From Negativicutes bacterium (GTDB lineage: Bacteria; Bacillota_C; Negativicutes; Acidaminococcales; Acidaminococcaceae), in the NCBI GenBank assembly GCA_009930275.1, contig RZYP01000001.1, positions 186,001-250,000 of the forward strand: a DNA stretch of 64,000 nt, given 5' to 3'. The position numbers were made by a program, and so were the translations under genes. The notes under the pieces were generated by a model. The model worked only from the letters and a program-made list of their open reading frames with translations, had not been told where the DNA came from and did no database searches. Below, in pieces: positions 26,931-35,900 of this stretch (position 1 is its first letter; every line of letters begins with the position of its first letter).

Positions 26931-27949
26931 CAGCATTATTAGAACATATAATAATTCCAACATTATCTTTGCAAATGGAAACAAACATCAGAGAAAAATG
27001 GGGGCTGATGAATAAGCCTCATGAAAGTCTCGGTAATGTCGAAAAAATGGTAGTAAAATACGGAGCCATGATTGGAGCTGAATTACCGGATAAGTTGAAA
27101 ACAGCAATGTTACTTATGTGTGGAGACCATGGAATAGCTAAATATGGTGTTAGTGCTTATCCTCCTGAAGTAACGATACAAATGATAAATGGGTATATGC
27201 GTGGCACTGCTGGAGCTAATATTATGGCACGCCATGCTGATGCCGATGTTTTCGTTGTTGACGTAGGCGTTAATGCTGATTTAAGCGAATTGACGAAAGT
27301 ACGCAACGAAAAGGTGGCGTGGGGTACAAACGATTTTACTCAGGGACCGGCCATGACGAAAGAGCAAGCAATAAAAGCTATTAAGGCCGGCATGAAAGTG
27401 GCTGACGAATGCATTGACAATGGCTATAACCTTCTGGCGACAGCTGAGATGGGAATAGGAAATACAACATCTACGGCAGCAATGGCGTCGTCTCTTTTGG
27501 GCTTGGCACCGGAACTAACCGTTGGCAGAGGGACAGGAATTAATGACGAGCGCATGAAAATCAAACGTCAGGTTGTAGCAGACGGGCTGGCAATTAATAA
27601 TCCCTGCCCGGATAATGCTTTAGATGTTTTGTGTAAATTGGGTGGTTATGATCATGCGGGTTTGGCGGGTATGATTATAGCAGGTGCTAGACGAAGAGTG
27701 CCTACGATGATTGACGGCGTTAACGCTACAGCTGCAGCAATGATAGCCTGGGGTATCTTTCCAGAGTGCTCGCAGTATATGCTGTGCTCGCATTTGTCTG
27801 AGGAAATAGCGCATGCGAAAATGCTGGACAAATTAGACCTTCACCCTATTGTAGACGCCGGAATGCGTTTGGGTGAAGGCACCGGAGCATCACTGGCTAT
27901 TGTAGTTCTGCAGACGGCCCTGGATTTGTACAGAGATATGAGAGAATAA
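26927..27949 (+). CDS. cobT: CobT-family phosphoribosyltransferase with catalytic Glu (CobT or ArsA)
   Basis: Activates the lower ligand base of cobamides by transfer of phosphoribose from nicotinate mononucleotide. The 340-aa protein has every core motif: MCGDHGIAKYGVSAYPPEVT near 65, TAEMGIGNTTSTAAM near 170, GMIIAGARRRVPTMIDG near 246 and GMRLGEGTGASLA near 312. The catalytic glutamate falls at residue 317, the same number as in Salmonella CobT. It overlaps cobU by 4 bases. A degenerate paralogue lies two genes on. In Sporomusa ovata and Veillonella such a pair (ArsA, ArsB) attaches phenol or p-cresol, so this may be the catalytic ArsA subunit instead of a benzimidazole-specific CobT. Confidence 0.9.
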   Translation: MTALLEHIIIPTLSLQMETNIREKWGLMNKPHESLGNVEKMVVKYGAMIGAELPDKLKTAMLLMCGDHGIAKYGVSAYPPEVTIQMINGYMRGTAGANIMARHADADVFVVDVGVNADLSELTKVRNEKVAWGTNDFTQGPAMTKEQAIKAIKAGMKVADECIDNGYNLLATAEMGIGNTTSTAAMASSLLGLAPELTVGRGTGINDERMKIKRQVVADGLAINNPCPDNALDVLCKLGGYDHAGLAGMIIAGARRRVPTMIDGVNATAAAMIAWGIFPECSQYMLCSHLSEEIAHAKMLDKLDLHPIVDAGMRLGEGTGASLAIVVLQTALDLYRDMRE

Positions 27950-27975
27950 TTGTACTGGAAAAGTGGGAATAAATA

Positions 27976-28725
27976 ATGAGAGATTTTCTGACTTGCTTGG
28001 AATTTTTGACACGTATTAGATTTTCAAAACGCGATAATTGGACTAAAGAGGATTTTTCTCGCAGCGTTCCTTATTTTCCTATAGTAGGTCTGGTTATAGG
28101 AGTATTTCTGGCTGTCGTAAATTATGGCCTCATGCAAATTCATGCACCAGAGTTAATCCGGGCATCTTTGCTAATTCTCGCAGAAATTATCGTTACCGGA
28201 GGCCTCATGTACGACGGTTTTATGGATACTGCTGACGGAGTATTTTCTGCAAGAGACAGGGAAAGAATGTTAGAAATTATGAAGGACAGCTGTGTAGGAT
28301 CTAATGCCGTTTTGGCCGTTATTGTTTTAATTCTTTTAAAAGTTTCCGTATACCTAGAATTGCCGGCGGAAACATTGACTATCGCAATTATAGCAATGTC
28401 AGTTGCTACAAGAACTTTTATGGTGATGTTCATTGTTAATTTCCCTTACGCACGAAAAGAAGGCATTGGCCATCTTTTTAAAATGTATTCCAAGCCATAT
28501 TATACTTACATTGCGTTCTTACTAGGGACAATTGTTGTCTTTGCCTGCGGACCAATCTTTCTTGTAGCAGGCGTCATATGTTTTTTTCTGCTTATTATTA
28601 TAGCTAACTATTTTGTTAGGATTTTGGGCGGGCTTACCGGTGATACTTACGGGGCTTTGACTGAAACCGGCAATGCGCTTTTTCTATTAATTACGATATT
28701 TATTATAGAACAGGGTGGATGGTAA
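27976..28725 (+). CDS. cobS: Adenosylcobinamide-GDP ribazoletransferase (cobalamin synthase)
   Basis: Integral membrane enzyme joining adenosylcobinamide-GDP with the activated lower-ligand nucleoside, completing the cobamide. The 249-aa protein begins LTCLEFLTRIRF, has the metal/substrate motif GGLMYDGFMDTADGVFSARD near 74-93 and KDSCVGSNAV near 100. About six hydrophobic segments follow, with an ILGGLTGDTYGAL motif near 216 close to the C-terminus. It lies between the two CobT homologues and abuts the second (stop at 28725, start at 28726). Confidence 0.94.
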   Translation: MRDFLTCLEFLTRIRFSKRDNWTKEDFSRSVPYFPIVGLVIGVFLAVVNYGLMQIHAPELIRASLLILAEIIVTGGLMYDGFMDTADGVFSARDRERMLEIMKDSCVGSNAVLAVIVLILLKVSVYLELPAETLTIAIIAMSVATRTFMVMFIVNFPYARKEGIGHLFKMYSKPYYTYIAFLLGTIVVFACGPIFLVAGVICFFLLIIIANYFVRILGGLTGDTYGALTETGNALFLLITIFIIEQGGW

Positions 28726-29595
28726 ATGATTGATTTTGCAAAATTAATCGAAGGAATTGAACCTTTGGATGAGAATGCCATAAGACAGGCACGTGAACAT
28801 TTTGACCAATTAATTAAGCCCAAAGGTTCTTTGGCAAAACTTGAGGATATGGTTTGTTTATATGTTGGAGCAACGGGTGTATTTGATGCTAAAAAGATAC
28901 AGTATCCTCGCAAGGCAATTATGTTATGGGCAGATAGCCAGGCTGATGAAGCTTTTTTAAGAAATTTAAAAGCCGGCAAAGAGCCGATAACTATTTTGGC
29001 AAGAAAAGCTAAAAGTGAGGTTGTAATTTCCGAACTGTGTTGCAATAAAACTAATCTGACTTCGGAAGCTCTGATTGACGCACTTCTAGCTGGCGCAGCC
29101 CGTACCGAGGAATATATAGTTGAAAACGGTTATAAATTATTGTCTGTTGCTGTTCCGGGCAGATATTCCCTGCCTGAAGATTGGCTCAACTTTAAGGATG
29201 AAGACGCCTTCACAAACCTGCTCCATTTGAACGATGTCAGGGTAGCTGCAGCCGTGGGAACAATTTTGTGCGCAGCTCACTTGAAAACACCGATTATGCT
29301 TGACGGCCTGGCATCAGTTATTGCTGCCTTTTTAGCAGCAATAATATCACCTTTTGCTTTGAAGTATTGCATTGCAAGCCACGTAACGACTGAAGAGGGG
29401 CAAGAGTTTCTGCTCAAGTCATTAGGCCTTTCCGCTGTGCTCCGTTTGAAAATTACTCAAGGGCAGGGGGAAGGTTCGGCGATTGCCTTTACTTTATTTG
29501 ATGCCGGCATCCGTGCATATAAGGAAATGGAAACTTTCGCTGAAGCAGGGGTTCATGTGGAAGTTTCAGAGTTCGCACAATCAAAAACGAAATAA
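28726..29595 (+). CDS. Degenerate CobT paralogue lacking the catalytic Glu (ArsB-like)
   Basis: 289 aa, 51 shorter than the CobT two genes upstream. The N-terminus clearly belongs to the family (ARQAREHFDQLIKPKGSLAKLEDM near residues 20-42), as do PIMLDGLASVIAAFLA near 191 and the closing GSAIAFTLFDAGIRAYKEM. The active-site motifs are lost. The GDHG segment is absent, the GIGNTTSTAA loop is replaced by PGRYSLPEDW, and LGEGTGAS reads QGQGEGSA, placing Gln247 where CobT has its catalytic Glu. In the ArsAB enzyme of Sporomusa, a CobT-like heterodimer that activates phenol or p-cresol, one subunit is catalytically inactive; this protein fits that partner role by inference. A decaying duplicate is the alternative, but the frame is intact. 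Confidence 0.7.
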   Translation: MIDFAKLIEGIEPLDENAIRQAREHFDQLIKPKGSLAKLEDMVCLYVGATGVFDAKKIQYPRKAIMLWADSQADEAFLRNLKAGKEPITILARKAKSEVVISELCCNKTNLTSEALIDALLAGAARTEEYIVENGYKLLSVAVPGRYSLPEDWLNFKDEDAFTNLLHLNDVRVAAAVGTILCAAHLKTPIMLDGLASVIAAFLAAIISPFALKYCIASHVTTEEGQEFLLKSLGLSAVLRLKITQGQGEGSAIAFTLFDAGIRAYKEMETFAEAGVHVEVSEFAQSKTK

Positions 29596-29615
29596 TATTT
29601 ATGGGGCAGGTTTAT

Positions 29616-30224
29616 ATGAAGAAAATTTTTTTAGCGCGACATGGGCAAACTGATGCCAATATTACATTTACCTATCAAGGACATATTGATAATCATCTAA
29701 ATGCAAATGGTCTTTTGCAGGCCCAGAAAATGGTAAACTACTTTGAAAAGATGGAATTGCCAAAAATATACACCAGTGATTTAGTAAGAACCGTGGAAAC
29801 CGCACAACCAACTGCAGAGGCACGCAATTCTGAAATTGTTAGGATTTCTGGTCTTAAAGAAATTAGTTTTGGATATTGGGAGGGGCTTACTTATGACGAA
29901 ATCAAGCAAAAGTGGCCCAATGACATTGACGCTTTTTTTAACAAGCCAGCTGATTTGAAAATAAACGGTGGCGAGAGTTTTCGTGAAGTACAGGAGCGTG
30001 CCTGGGATTCTTTTCAGAAGATAGTGGCTGAGCATGATGACAACAGCAATGTTTTCATAGTTTCCCACGGCGGTACTGTCAGAACAATTTTGTGCGCGAT
30101 TATGAATTTGGATCTTAACGAAATGTGGAAAATTAGTGTAGACAATGCAGCCATTAGTTGTATTTTGCAGTTGGAAAACCGTAGTTGGATAAAGAATATT
30201 AATGTTACTAATTTTTTAAAGTAA
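29616..30224 (+). CDS. cobC: Histidine phosphatase, CobC-like (alpha-ribazole phosphatase)
   Basis: 202-aa branch-1 histidine phosphatase with the phospho-acceptor motif FLARHGQTDAN at residues 5-15, EISFGYWEGLTYDEIKQKWP near 81 and a second catalytic His in FIVSHGGTVRTIL near 146. Its place at the end of the cobamide operon supports dephosphorylation of the nucleotide-loop phosphate (alpha-ribazole phosphate or cobamide phosphate). Other sugar-phosphate or phosphoglycerate substrates cannot be excluded. Of two ATGs (29601, 29616), the second gives the standard MKKIFLARHGQTD start and follows GGGGCAGG at 29603-29610. Confidence 0.8.
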   Translation: MKKIFLARHGQTDANITFTYQGHIDNHLNANGLLQAQKMVNYFEKMELPKIYTSDLVRTVETAQPTAEARNSEIVRISGLKEISFGYWEGLTYDEIKQKWPNDIDAFFNKPADLKINGGESFREVQERAWDSFQKIVAEHDDNSNVFIVSHGGTVRTILCAIMNLDLNEMWKISVDNAAISCILQLENRSWIKNINVTNFLK

Positions 30225-30283
30225 TATTTTTGTAACTTTTTTATTATTATCAATTAGTAGTTTAAATTACTGTGCGCTCCGTG

Positions 30284-30312
30284 TTGACTTTTATTTTTCA
30301 ATCATTTATACT
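30284..30312 (+). promoter_or_regulatory. Promoter of the zinc-ribbon gene
   Basis: TTGACT at 30284-30289 and TATACT at 30307-30312, spacer 17 bp. It leaves an untranslated leader of about 110 nt with a GGGAAG/CTTCCC hairpin (30357-30377). Confidence 0.75.
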
Positions 30313-30431
30313 AAAATCAGTTAATATCTCACCAGGTTCGATAGGATCCCACACTTCTTCCCAACTTCTTGGGGAAGCTTAGGAAATGATCAATGAGTCC
30401 GCATGGGGTATGGATAAGAGGAGTGATTGTA

Positions 30432-30722
30432 ATGAAGGAAGACAAAACATTAACATGCCGCGAATGTGGCGCAGAATTCGTTTTCTCAGCATCTGAGCAA
30501 GAGTTTTACGAAGAAAAAGGATTCACCAACGAACCTGGACGTTGCCCTAGTTGCCGTCAAGCGCGTAAACAACGCATGGGTAATGGTGGCGAACGTGCAC
30601 CACGCCAAATGTACTCTGCAACTTGTGCAGAATGTGGTTGTCAAACAGAAGTTCCTTTCCGTCCGTCTATGGACAGACCGGTTTATTGCCGCGATTGCTT
30701 CAACAAAATGAAAGAACAATAA
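30432..30722 (+). CDS. Zinc-ribbon domain protein (zf-trcl / CxxC-CxxC type)
   Basis: Small 96-aa protein of unknown function with two predicted zinc ribbons. The first pairs LTCRECGAEFVFSASEQEFY (residues 7-26) with GRCPSCRQARKQR near 36, the second pairs TCAECGCQTEV near 62 with YCRDCFNKM near 83. The linker is rich in Gly, Arg and Asn. The pattern is a Firmicutes family thought to bind nucleic acid or act in translation; no partner is known. ATG 30432 follows AGAGGAGTG at 30417-30425; the in-frame ATG at 30393 has no ribosome site. It has its own promoter, long leader and terminator. Confidence 0.8.
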   Translation: MKEDKTLTCRECGAEFVFSASEQEFYEEKGFTNEPGRCPSCRQARKQRMGNGGERAPRQMYSATCAECGCQTEVPFRPSMDRPVYCRDCFNKMKEQ

Positions 30723-30731
30723 AATGTTTTT

Positions 30732-30763
30732 AAAACCAGCTACTTTAGTAGCTGGTTTTTTTG
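30732..30763 (+). terminator. Terminator after the zinc-ribbon gene
   Basis: AAAACCAGCTAC (30732-30743) pairs with GTAGCTGGTTTT (30748-30759) and runs into TTTT. Confidence 0.92.
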
Positions 30764-30839
30764 TGTTTTGTGTCTTTTATTAGTAATATTTGTTATAATT
30801 GTATAAATAACGTTTTCAATTTCCAGGGAGTGATTAAAT

Positions 30840-31730
30840 ATTTTAGAATTTAAGAGCATTGAATTAAATGATAAGAGCATATTTGATAAATATTTTGCTA
30901 TGAAAAATTATCAGGGGTCAGAATGTACTTTTACCAATTTATTTATTTGGCGCAAATGTTATGGTATTTGCTGGACAATATCGCATGATTGCCTCATTGT
31001 GAAAGTAACGCGTAAAGATACGACGTTTGTTTTACCGCCATTTGGTGCCAACGAAGAAAATTGGCCTAAAGTGCTTGAAGAATCAAAGGAGATCTTTGCC
31101 GGAAATCCAGTGGAAATACGTGGTATTTATGAAGAAAATCTTCCTGTATTGCAATCCATATTGCCACAAACAGCCTCTATCGTTGAAGATAGAGATAACT
31201 GGGATTATGTATATTTAAGAGAAGGATTGGCAAGTCTGGCTGGCCGCAAGTATCATAGCAAAAAAAACCATGCTAACGCTTTCAGAAAGGAACATCCTGA
31301 TTATGAGTTTAAGATTATTACAAAGGATGATGTTCCTGAATGCATTGCTTTCGCGGACTTGTGGTGCGAAATGAAAGGACAAAATGCTGAAGGTTTGCGT
31401 TGTGAGTTTTGCGCTTTGGAACAGGCACTAAATAATTGTGAAACCTTGAATATCAGAGCAGCTTTAATTCGCGTTGACGGAGAGATTCAAGCCTTTACAA
31501 TTGGTGAGAAAATTAACCATGACATGGCTGTCATCCATTTCGAAAAAGCAAATCCTAACATAAGAGGTCTATATGCTGTTATTAATCAAGATTTCTGCGC
31601 TAAAGTCTGGTCTGATGTAACCTATATAAACCGAGAAGAAGACATGGGCATTGAAGGCTTGCGGAAGGCAAAGGAATCATACCAACCTGTCTTTATGGTA
31701 AAAAAATATACTGCTATTATCAGTGACTGA
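30840..31730 (+). CDS. DUF2156 (phosphatidylglycerol lysyltransferase-like) protein, apparent ATT start
   Basis: 296-aa acyltransferase-fold protein related to the C-terminal half of MprF and to FemX-like enzymes. These use aminoacyl-tRNA, but the substrate here is unknown. Family marks are GSECTFTNLFIWRKCY, EDRDNWDYVYLREGLASLAGRKYHSKKNHANAF near 122-152 and a final MGIEGLRKAKESYQPVFMVKKY. The first in-frame ATG is at 30900, with no ribosome site. The 20 codons before it read LEFKSIELNDKSIFDKYFA, the normal family N-terminus, back to an in-frame TGA at 30831. The only start-like codon there is ATT 30840, placed 9 nt after GGGAG (30826-30830). It overlaps the next gene's first possible ATG and forms a pair with it. 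Confidence 0.7.
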   Translation: MLEFKSIELNDKSIFDKYFAMKNYQGSECTFTNLFIWRKCYGICWTISHDCLIVKVTRKDTTFVLPPFGANEENWPKVLEESKEIFAGNPVEIRGIYEENLPVLQSILPQTASIVEDRDNWDYVYLREGLASLAGRKYHSKKNHANAFRKEHPDYEFKIITKDDVPECIAFADLWCEMKGQNAEGLRCEFCALEQALNNCETLNIRAALIRVDGEIQAFTIGEKINHDMAVIHFEKANPNIRGLYAVINQDFCAKVWSDVTYINREEDMGIEGLRKAKESYQPVFMVKKYTAIISD

Positions 31731-31741
31731 TGGTGATTATA

Positions 31742-32923
31742 ATGGACTTTCATCTTATTAATGAAAAAAACTTACCCAAGGTTGCAAATTTGTGGGATTA
31801 TTGCTTCGAAAAGAAGGACACCTTTTTCTTTAAATGGTATTTTAACGAATATTGTTTAAAGCAAAATGAAATATTGGGAGGATTCACCAAAAAGGCCTAT
31901 TTGTCAACAATGCTGCATCTTAATCCCTATAAAATTAAGCTGCGTGGAATGGAAGCATCGACGACATATCTTGTTGGGATTGCAACAGATCCTGTATCTC
32001 GCGGAAGGCGAGTTTTAAAAGAACTATTTGAGATAGCTTTTGCAATTTTACGTGCGCAGGGGAAGTTTTTTGTAATTTTGATGCCTGAGCATGCAGGGGT
32101 TTATTTGCCATATCAATTTTCTTTTACATATTATAAGCATCGTTATGAATTGCCTCTTAATGAGTTAACTTTCGGCAATGTCGATGATAGTGTGGAATTA
32201 TTTCGTATAGAAAAACCAACCGATTTTACTGTATTTAATAAATTGTACGAAGCATTTATGAGTAAATATAATGGCTTTGTAATCAGAGATGATAGATTTT
32301 GGACGAATTTCTTTTCTGTTTTTCTTCACGAGGAAGGGGAAATTCTTTTGGCCTATAGGGGAAATATACCTGTTGGCTATATGTTTTACCAAAGAATTAA
32401 CAAGAATTTTAGGATTAATGAACTTATCTACATTGAACCTGATGTAAAAAATAGTTTTTTGCGTTATACAAGACAACACCTTGCTCAATGTGATAAACTT
32501 GAATGGTTAGCTGAAATAGATGACTTGACATATTTGCATTTTCCAAAGCAAGTTAATAGCGGTAGCTTGAATCCATTTGTCATGGCAAGGGTTATTGATG
32601 CGCAACAGGCATTAGAAGTGCTGCCATTGACGGATTGTCATAAAGAAGGTAGTTTAATTCTCTTGGTTACTGATGACTTGATTAAAGCAAACAATACTTT
32701 GGTGAAGTTAGATATTGGCGAAAAGAATATTAAAGTCGAAAATGCTTTTGAATTGCCAGATGTTGAAATGGACATAGGAGCTTTTACGCAGCTTTATTTC
32801 GGCCAATTTAGTTTAGATGAGTTAGCTGCTGAAGGATTGATTACTGTTAATTCCAATGATGCGGGAACATTACTCTCAAGTATATTCCCCAAATGTAAGA
32901 ATTATATAAATGAGTATTATTAA
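31742..32923 (+). CDS. GNAT acetyltransferase, Eis-like
   Basis: 393-aa N-acetyltransferase of the Eis type: an N-terminal GNAT domain, a second GNAT-like domain (about 145-280) and a C-terminal SCP2-like domain. The acetyl-CoA binding loop is seen in VGIATDPVSRGRRVLKELF near 75-93. VILMPEHAGVYLPYQFSF near 112 and the acid residues at the very C-terminus (YINEYY) also fit the family. Eis proteins acetylate aminoglycosides or protein lysines in mycobacteria; the substrate here is unknown. ATG 31730 overlaps the upstream TGA; ATG 31742 is preferred because GGTGAT at 31732-31737 precedes it, weakly. Confidence 0.75.
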   Translation: MDFHLINEKNLPKVANLWDYCFEKKDTFFFKWYFNEYCLKQNEILGGFTKKAYLSTMLHLNPYKIKLRGMEASTTYLVGIATDPVSRGRRVLKELFEIAFAILRAQGKFFVILMPEHAGVYLPYQFSFTYYKHRYELPLNELTFGNVDDSVELFRIEKPTDFTVFNKLYEAFMSKYNGFVIRDDRFWTNFFSVFLHEEGEILLAYRGNIPVGYMFYQRINKNFRINELIYIEPDVKNSFLRYTRQHLAQCDKLEWLAEIDDLTYLHFPKQVNSGSLNPFVMARVIDAQQALEVLPLTDCHKEGSLILLVTDDLIKANNTLVKLDIGEKNIKVENAFELPDVEMDIGAFTQLYFGQFSLDELAAEGLITVNSNDAGTLLSSIFPKCKNYINEYY

Positions 32924-32937
32924 TTTGGAGGATGAAT

Positions 32938-35900
32938 ATGAGCGAAAAAATCAAGAGAATCTTTGTGGAAAAGAAGCCGGAATTTGCAATTGAGAAGCAG
33001 GAACTTCTTGCTGATTTAAGGCACAATCTTGGATTAAATAATATTTTAGACATGCGAATTCTTAATCGTTATGATGTTCTTGGCCTTTCAGATGAAGAAT
33101 TTGCCGAAGCTAGCCGTCTCGTCTTTTCCGAACCACCAGTCGATATTGTTTTTGAAGAAGAATTGCTTTTGGCAAGCGGTTCAAGAAGCTTTGTTGTGGA
33201 ACTTCTGCCGGGACAATATGACCAAAGGGAAGACTTCGCTGAACAATGTGTTCAGTTAATTACGCAAAAAGAAAAACCAACTGTTTCACATGCCAAAGTC
33301 TATATTTTAGACGGTAACCTTTCTGATGTTGAATTCGAAAGGGTGAAAAAATACTGTATCAATCCAATTGAAGCTCGGGAAGCGTCATGGGATAAACCGG
33401 CAACACTTCAAGCAATTTGGGAAGAACCACCTAGGGTTGTTGTCTTAGAAAAATTTAACGATCTAACCCGCAGTGAAATGGATTCTTTTAGGATAGAGTG
33501 CGGGTTGGCAATGGGCATAGAAGATCTTCTTTTCTGTCAGAAATATTTCCGTGAAGAAGGGCGCGTGCCTACTATCACTGAAATTAAGGTGCTGGACACA
33601 TATTGGTCGGACCATTGTCGTCACACTACATTTACTACAGAAATTCAAGATGTGGAAATTGCACCAGGCGTTTATAATCAACCAATTCAAGCCGCATACG
33701 ATCGCTATATGGAAGTGAGAGAAGAATTATACGGTAAAGACACCGAACGTCCTGTAACTCTCATGGATATTGCTGTTTTAGGTATGAAAAAATTACGTAG
33801 CGAAGGTAAGCTTGAGGACTTGGACCTATCCGACGAGATTAATGCCTGCAGCATCATAGTACCAATTGAGATCGACGGTAAAAGCGAAGAATGGTTGGTA
33901 ATGTTCAAAAATGAGACGCATAATCATCCTACGGAAATAGAACCATTTGGTGGGGCAGCAACTTGTCTCGGTGGTGCAATAAGAGATCCATTATCAGGGA
34001 GATCCTATGTTTATCAAGCGATGCGTGTAACAGGCTGCGGTGACCCTCGCACTCCGATTGAAGACACTTTGCCAGGTAAATTGCCACAACGAAAAATTAC
34101 CATTGGTGCAGCTAATGGCTATAGTTCTTATGGCAATCAGATTGGTTTGGCTACAGGGCACGTTCAAGAATATTATCATGATAAATTTGTAGCCAAACGC
34201 ATGGAATTGGGTGCAGTCATCGGTGCAGTACCACGAAGTAACGTGCGTCGTGAAGAACCTAAGCCAGGCGATTTGATTGTTTTGTTGGGCGGGCGCACTG
34301 GTCGCGACGGTTGTGGCGGCGCAACAGGTTCATCGAAAGAACACACCGTCGAATCGTTATTGTCATGTGGAGCAGAGGTGCAAAAGGGTAACCCTCCGAC
34401 GGAAAGAAAAATCCAACGTCTCTTCAGAAACGCTGAAGTTACTAAGCTGATAAAACGATGCAATGATTTCGGTGCTGGCGGCGTATCTGTAGCTTGTGGT
34501 GAGTTAACTGACGGACTCGTTATTAATTTGGACAAAGTTCCTAAAAAATACGAAGGCCTTGATGGTACCGAGTTGGCAATATCGGAATCACAAGAGAGAA
34601 TGGCTTTAGTAATTGAAGCGAAAGACAGAGAAACTTTTATCAGTTATGCAGATAAAGAAAATTTGGAAGCAACAGTTGTTGCCGAAGTTTCCTCGGATTC
34701 CCGCCTTGTAATGTATTGGCGCGGGGAGAGGATAGTTGACTTATCAAGGGCTTTCCTCAATACCAATGGAGTTTCCCAAAAAACTGATATTGTAGTTAAA
34801 GAAATTACCGACGAATGTGTATTTGATCGCGTTCCCGTTACCGTTGCTAATAGCAGCAGTTTGGAACAAGCTTGGCTTTCAAATCTCTCCAGACTTAATG
34901 TTTGTAGTCAAAAAGGTCTTTCTGAAAGATTTGATAGCACTATAGGCAGAGGGACAGTCCTTATGCCTTTTGGCGGTAAAACTCAATTAACACCAACTGA
35001 GGGAATGGTAGCGCGTATACCGGTAATTAATGGTACCACCAATTCCGCTTCAGTTATGGCTTGCGGTTATAATCCTGATGTTGCATGCTGGAGTCCTTTC
35101 CATGGGGCAATGTATGCTGTTGTTGAGTCTGTTTGCCGTGCTGTGGCACTGGGCGCTAACCCAGACAAAATACATCTGACATTGCAGGAATATTTCCCGA
35201 AACTTAATAATACAGAAACTTGGGGGCAGCCTTTCAGTGCTCTTTTGGGTGCTTTTGTTGCCATGGATTCTCTTGGAATTGCCGCAATTGGCGGTAAGGA
35301 TAGCATGTCGGGAACATTTATGGATAAAACCGTACCCCCAACATTAGTATCTTTTGCTGTGAATGTAATCAAAGGTGAAGATGCAGTTTCTTCAGAATTC
35401 AAGTCCGTTGGCAACAATGTTATTTTTGTTCCTGCGCCGAGAGACAAAAATGAAGTTATTGATTTTAATGTTTTGCGCAAAAATGCCAGAGCAATTCATA
35501 AGTCAATATTGAGCAAGAAGGTTGTTTCGGTAAGTGTTGTTAAAGAAGGCGGTATAGCAGCTGCTGTATCTGTAATGTGTCTCGGCAATAGTCTAGGCTT
35601 TGAATTTATTAAACCTTTTAACGACACTGATAGCTTATTTACCTTACAGCCAGGCGGATTTATTATAGAATTGGCCGATGGTCTTACCCCTGAAGATGTT
35701 TTTGAAGGCATTGAGTACATCAACCTGGGGCATGTAACCTGTAATGACTTTATTTCGTTAAATGATACTCAGATACATTTGCAAGAAATAGGAAATATGT
35801 ATCTGAAACCTTTAGAAACTATTTTTCCGCGCATAGCAGAGACGGATGGAGACAATCAAGTTATCGCGCAGCCAACCTATAAGCCGCATCTTCCATTAAC

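Noticed and set aside
26927..27949. Calling the first CobT homologue strictly benzimidazole-specific
   Set aside because: The presence of a second degenerate homologue in the same operon makes ArsA an equally good reading, so only the family is asserted.
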